A DNA stretch of 33,084 nucleotides. It comes from Acidobacteriota bacterium (GTDB lineage Bacteria; Acidobacteriota; Terriglobia; Acidiferrales; UBA7541). Shown in pieces: positions 32,255 to 33,084 of this stretch. The stretch covers positions 33,235 through 66,318 of the forward strand of contig QHYJ01000102.1 in assembly GCA_003223255.1 (NCBI GenBank), written 5' to 3'. Under the pieces are notes generated by a model, which worked only from the letters and a program-made list of their open reading frames with translations, did not search any database and was not told the DNA's origin. Position 1 is the stretch's first letter. Each line of letters starts with the position of its first letter. The translations under genes were made by a program, and so were the position numbers.

Positions 32255-33084
32255 ATGAATCGAGCAGCACGCATCGGTATTTTTTCCTTATCGGTTTTAA
32301 TCTTCTGTTATGCAGGAATAGGACACGTCCTCGGAAGGACTTCCGACGACAAGGCCTACAAGTCCCTGACCGTCTACGGGGAAGTGTTGCAGAAGATTCA
32401 GCAGGATTATGTGGATGACCCGAATATGCGCACGGTAACTGCCGGCGCGCTGCATGGGCTGCTCGAATCCCTCGATCCGCAGTCCAGCTACCTCACGCCG
32501 CGCGAATATGAGGAATACAAAAAGAAGATCAGCAACCCCGGCACGGGCGAGACAGGATTGACCCTTAGCAAGCGTTACGGCTACATCATCGTGCTGTCCG
32601 TTTTGCCGGATAGTCCGGGCATCAAGGCGGGGATTCGCAGTGGCGACCTCTTGGAATCGATTGGCGGATTCACCACGCGGGACATGTCCGTGGGCCAGGC
32701 CTTGAATCTGCTGAATGGCCAGCCAGGCACGGGAATTAAAGTCTCGGTAATTCGCCGCGGCAAAGCCGGTACGCCGGATGAAGTCGACATTGTGCGCGAA
32801 AAGCTCGCGGCGGCGAAGCTTATTGTTCAAAAACCGGAACCGGACATCCTCGTGCTGCGCTTCCCCTCGCTAGACGCGGGCCGTGCCGAAGAAGTGCGCA
32901 ACCGCCTTCTGGAAGCGGAAAAACAGGGGATTCACAAAGTGATTCTGGACGTGCGGGAATGCGGCCGCGGGCCGGTCTCGGAAGCGATTGCCATTGCGCG
33001 CCTTTTCATCCCTTCGGGTACACTAACGACGTTGCGCGGGCAAACCGTGTCGGCGCAAGTTTTTTCGGCAGAGCCCAAACAAGT
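32255..33084 (+). CDS. C-terminal processing peptidase (S41), 3' end beyond the window
   Basis: Only the first 276 codons are present. The N-terminus MNRAARIGIFSLSVLIFCYA is a signal or membrane anchor. TVYGEVLQKIQQDYVDDPN and GLLESLDPQSSYLTPREYEE match the family's N-terminal domain. A PDZ domain follows (about 105-185: GYIIVLSVLPDSPGIKAGIR, then SGDLLESIGG). The peptidase domain starts with VLRFPSLDAGRAEEVRNRL. The place of the usual DLRGNPGG reads DVRECGRGPVSEA. The catalytic Ser/Lys would lie beyond the window, so activity cannot be judged. ATG 32255 has a weak AAGGA upstream. Tsp/Ctp proteases trim periplasmic proteins. Confidence 0.9.
   Translation, partial: MNRAARIGIFSLSVLIFCYAGIGHVLGRTSDDKAYKSLTVYGEVLQKIQQDYVDDPNMRTVTAGALHGLLESLDPQSSYLTPREYEEYKKKISNPGTGETGLTLSKRYGYIIVLSVLPDSPGIKAGIRSGDLLESIGGFTTRDMSVGQALNLLNGQPGTGIKVSVIRRGKAGTPDEVDIVREKLAAAKLIVQKPEPDILVLRFPSLDAGRAEEVRNRLLEAEKQGIHKVILDVRECGRGPVSEAIAIARLFIPSGTLTTLRGQTVSAQVFSAEPKQ

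Noticed and set aside
1-33084. CRISPR array, tRNA or rRNA genes, complete insertion sequence, phage genes
   Set aside because: By eye I found no regularly spaced direct repeats, no tRNA T-arm context, no rRNA stretch and no transposase or integrase frame.

Overview
The window is a GC-rich, densely coded chromosomal segment of a diderm bacterium. It carries lpxC for lipid A synthesis, a RcnB-like periplasmic protein and several secreted hydrolases. The gene mix suggests an Acidobacteriota genome, possibly of a soil lineage: S10 and M28 peptidases, an N-terminal carboxypeptidase-regulatory/TonB-receptor fragment, a PadR regulator, FeS-type PurF and many short GTAG-headed palindromes. This assignment is inference from gene content, not from a marker phylogeny.

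Layout. 87-4865 (minus) is a translation/DNA-repair/signalling block, prfA-prmC-dinB-SpoIIE-type phosphatase. 5347-8960 (plus) holds a Rieske oxygenase, a Tat-exported Ntn-hydrolase asparaginase and an L-2-hydroxyglutarate-oxidase-like enzyme. 9114-11029 (minus) holds tyrS and purN. 11392-14015 is a damaged zone with a truncated and frameshifted TonB-receptor start, a truncated and frameshifted ABC ATPase and a frameshifted HupE/UreJ-like protein. 14027-15856 (minus) holds a secreted cupin and an NHL-repeat protein. 16103-19166 (plus) holds two exported peptidases (M28, S10). 19167-19791 holds gene remnants. 19792-21400 is a divergent unit: glyoxalase on the left, Cdd1-like and PadR genes on the right, around a perfect 19-bp inverted repeat. 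21518-22550 holds two small envelope proteins. 22694-29487 (minus) is a purine operon, purQ-purL-purF-lepB-purM, with signal peptidase I embedded. 29586-31982 (minus) holds glmU and lpxC for the cell envelope. The window ends inside a ctpA-type protease gene.

The genes fit a heterotroph that makes its own purines (purQ, L, F, M and N here; no purS seen), builds lipopolysaccharide and peptidoglycan precursors, and exports proteins through LepB and Tat, including peptidases that may feed amino acid scavenging.

I found no convincing new multi-gene system. The most distinctive signals are: (1) REP-like elements (TGTAG plus a hairpin) that lie inside prmC and purL reading frames and supply the purN stop codon; (2) a second repeat family and a 7-bp tandem repeat also inside purL, which together probably account for its extra length; (3) a symmetric divergent promoter/operator between the glyoxalase and the cdd1-padR pair; (4) a run of three broken genes at 11.4-14.0 kb, two of them joined tail to tail. 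No tRNA, rRNA, CRISPR array or complete insertion sequence was recognised.
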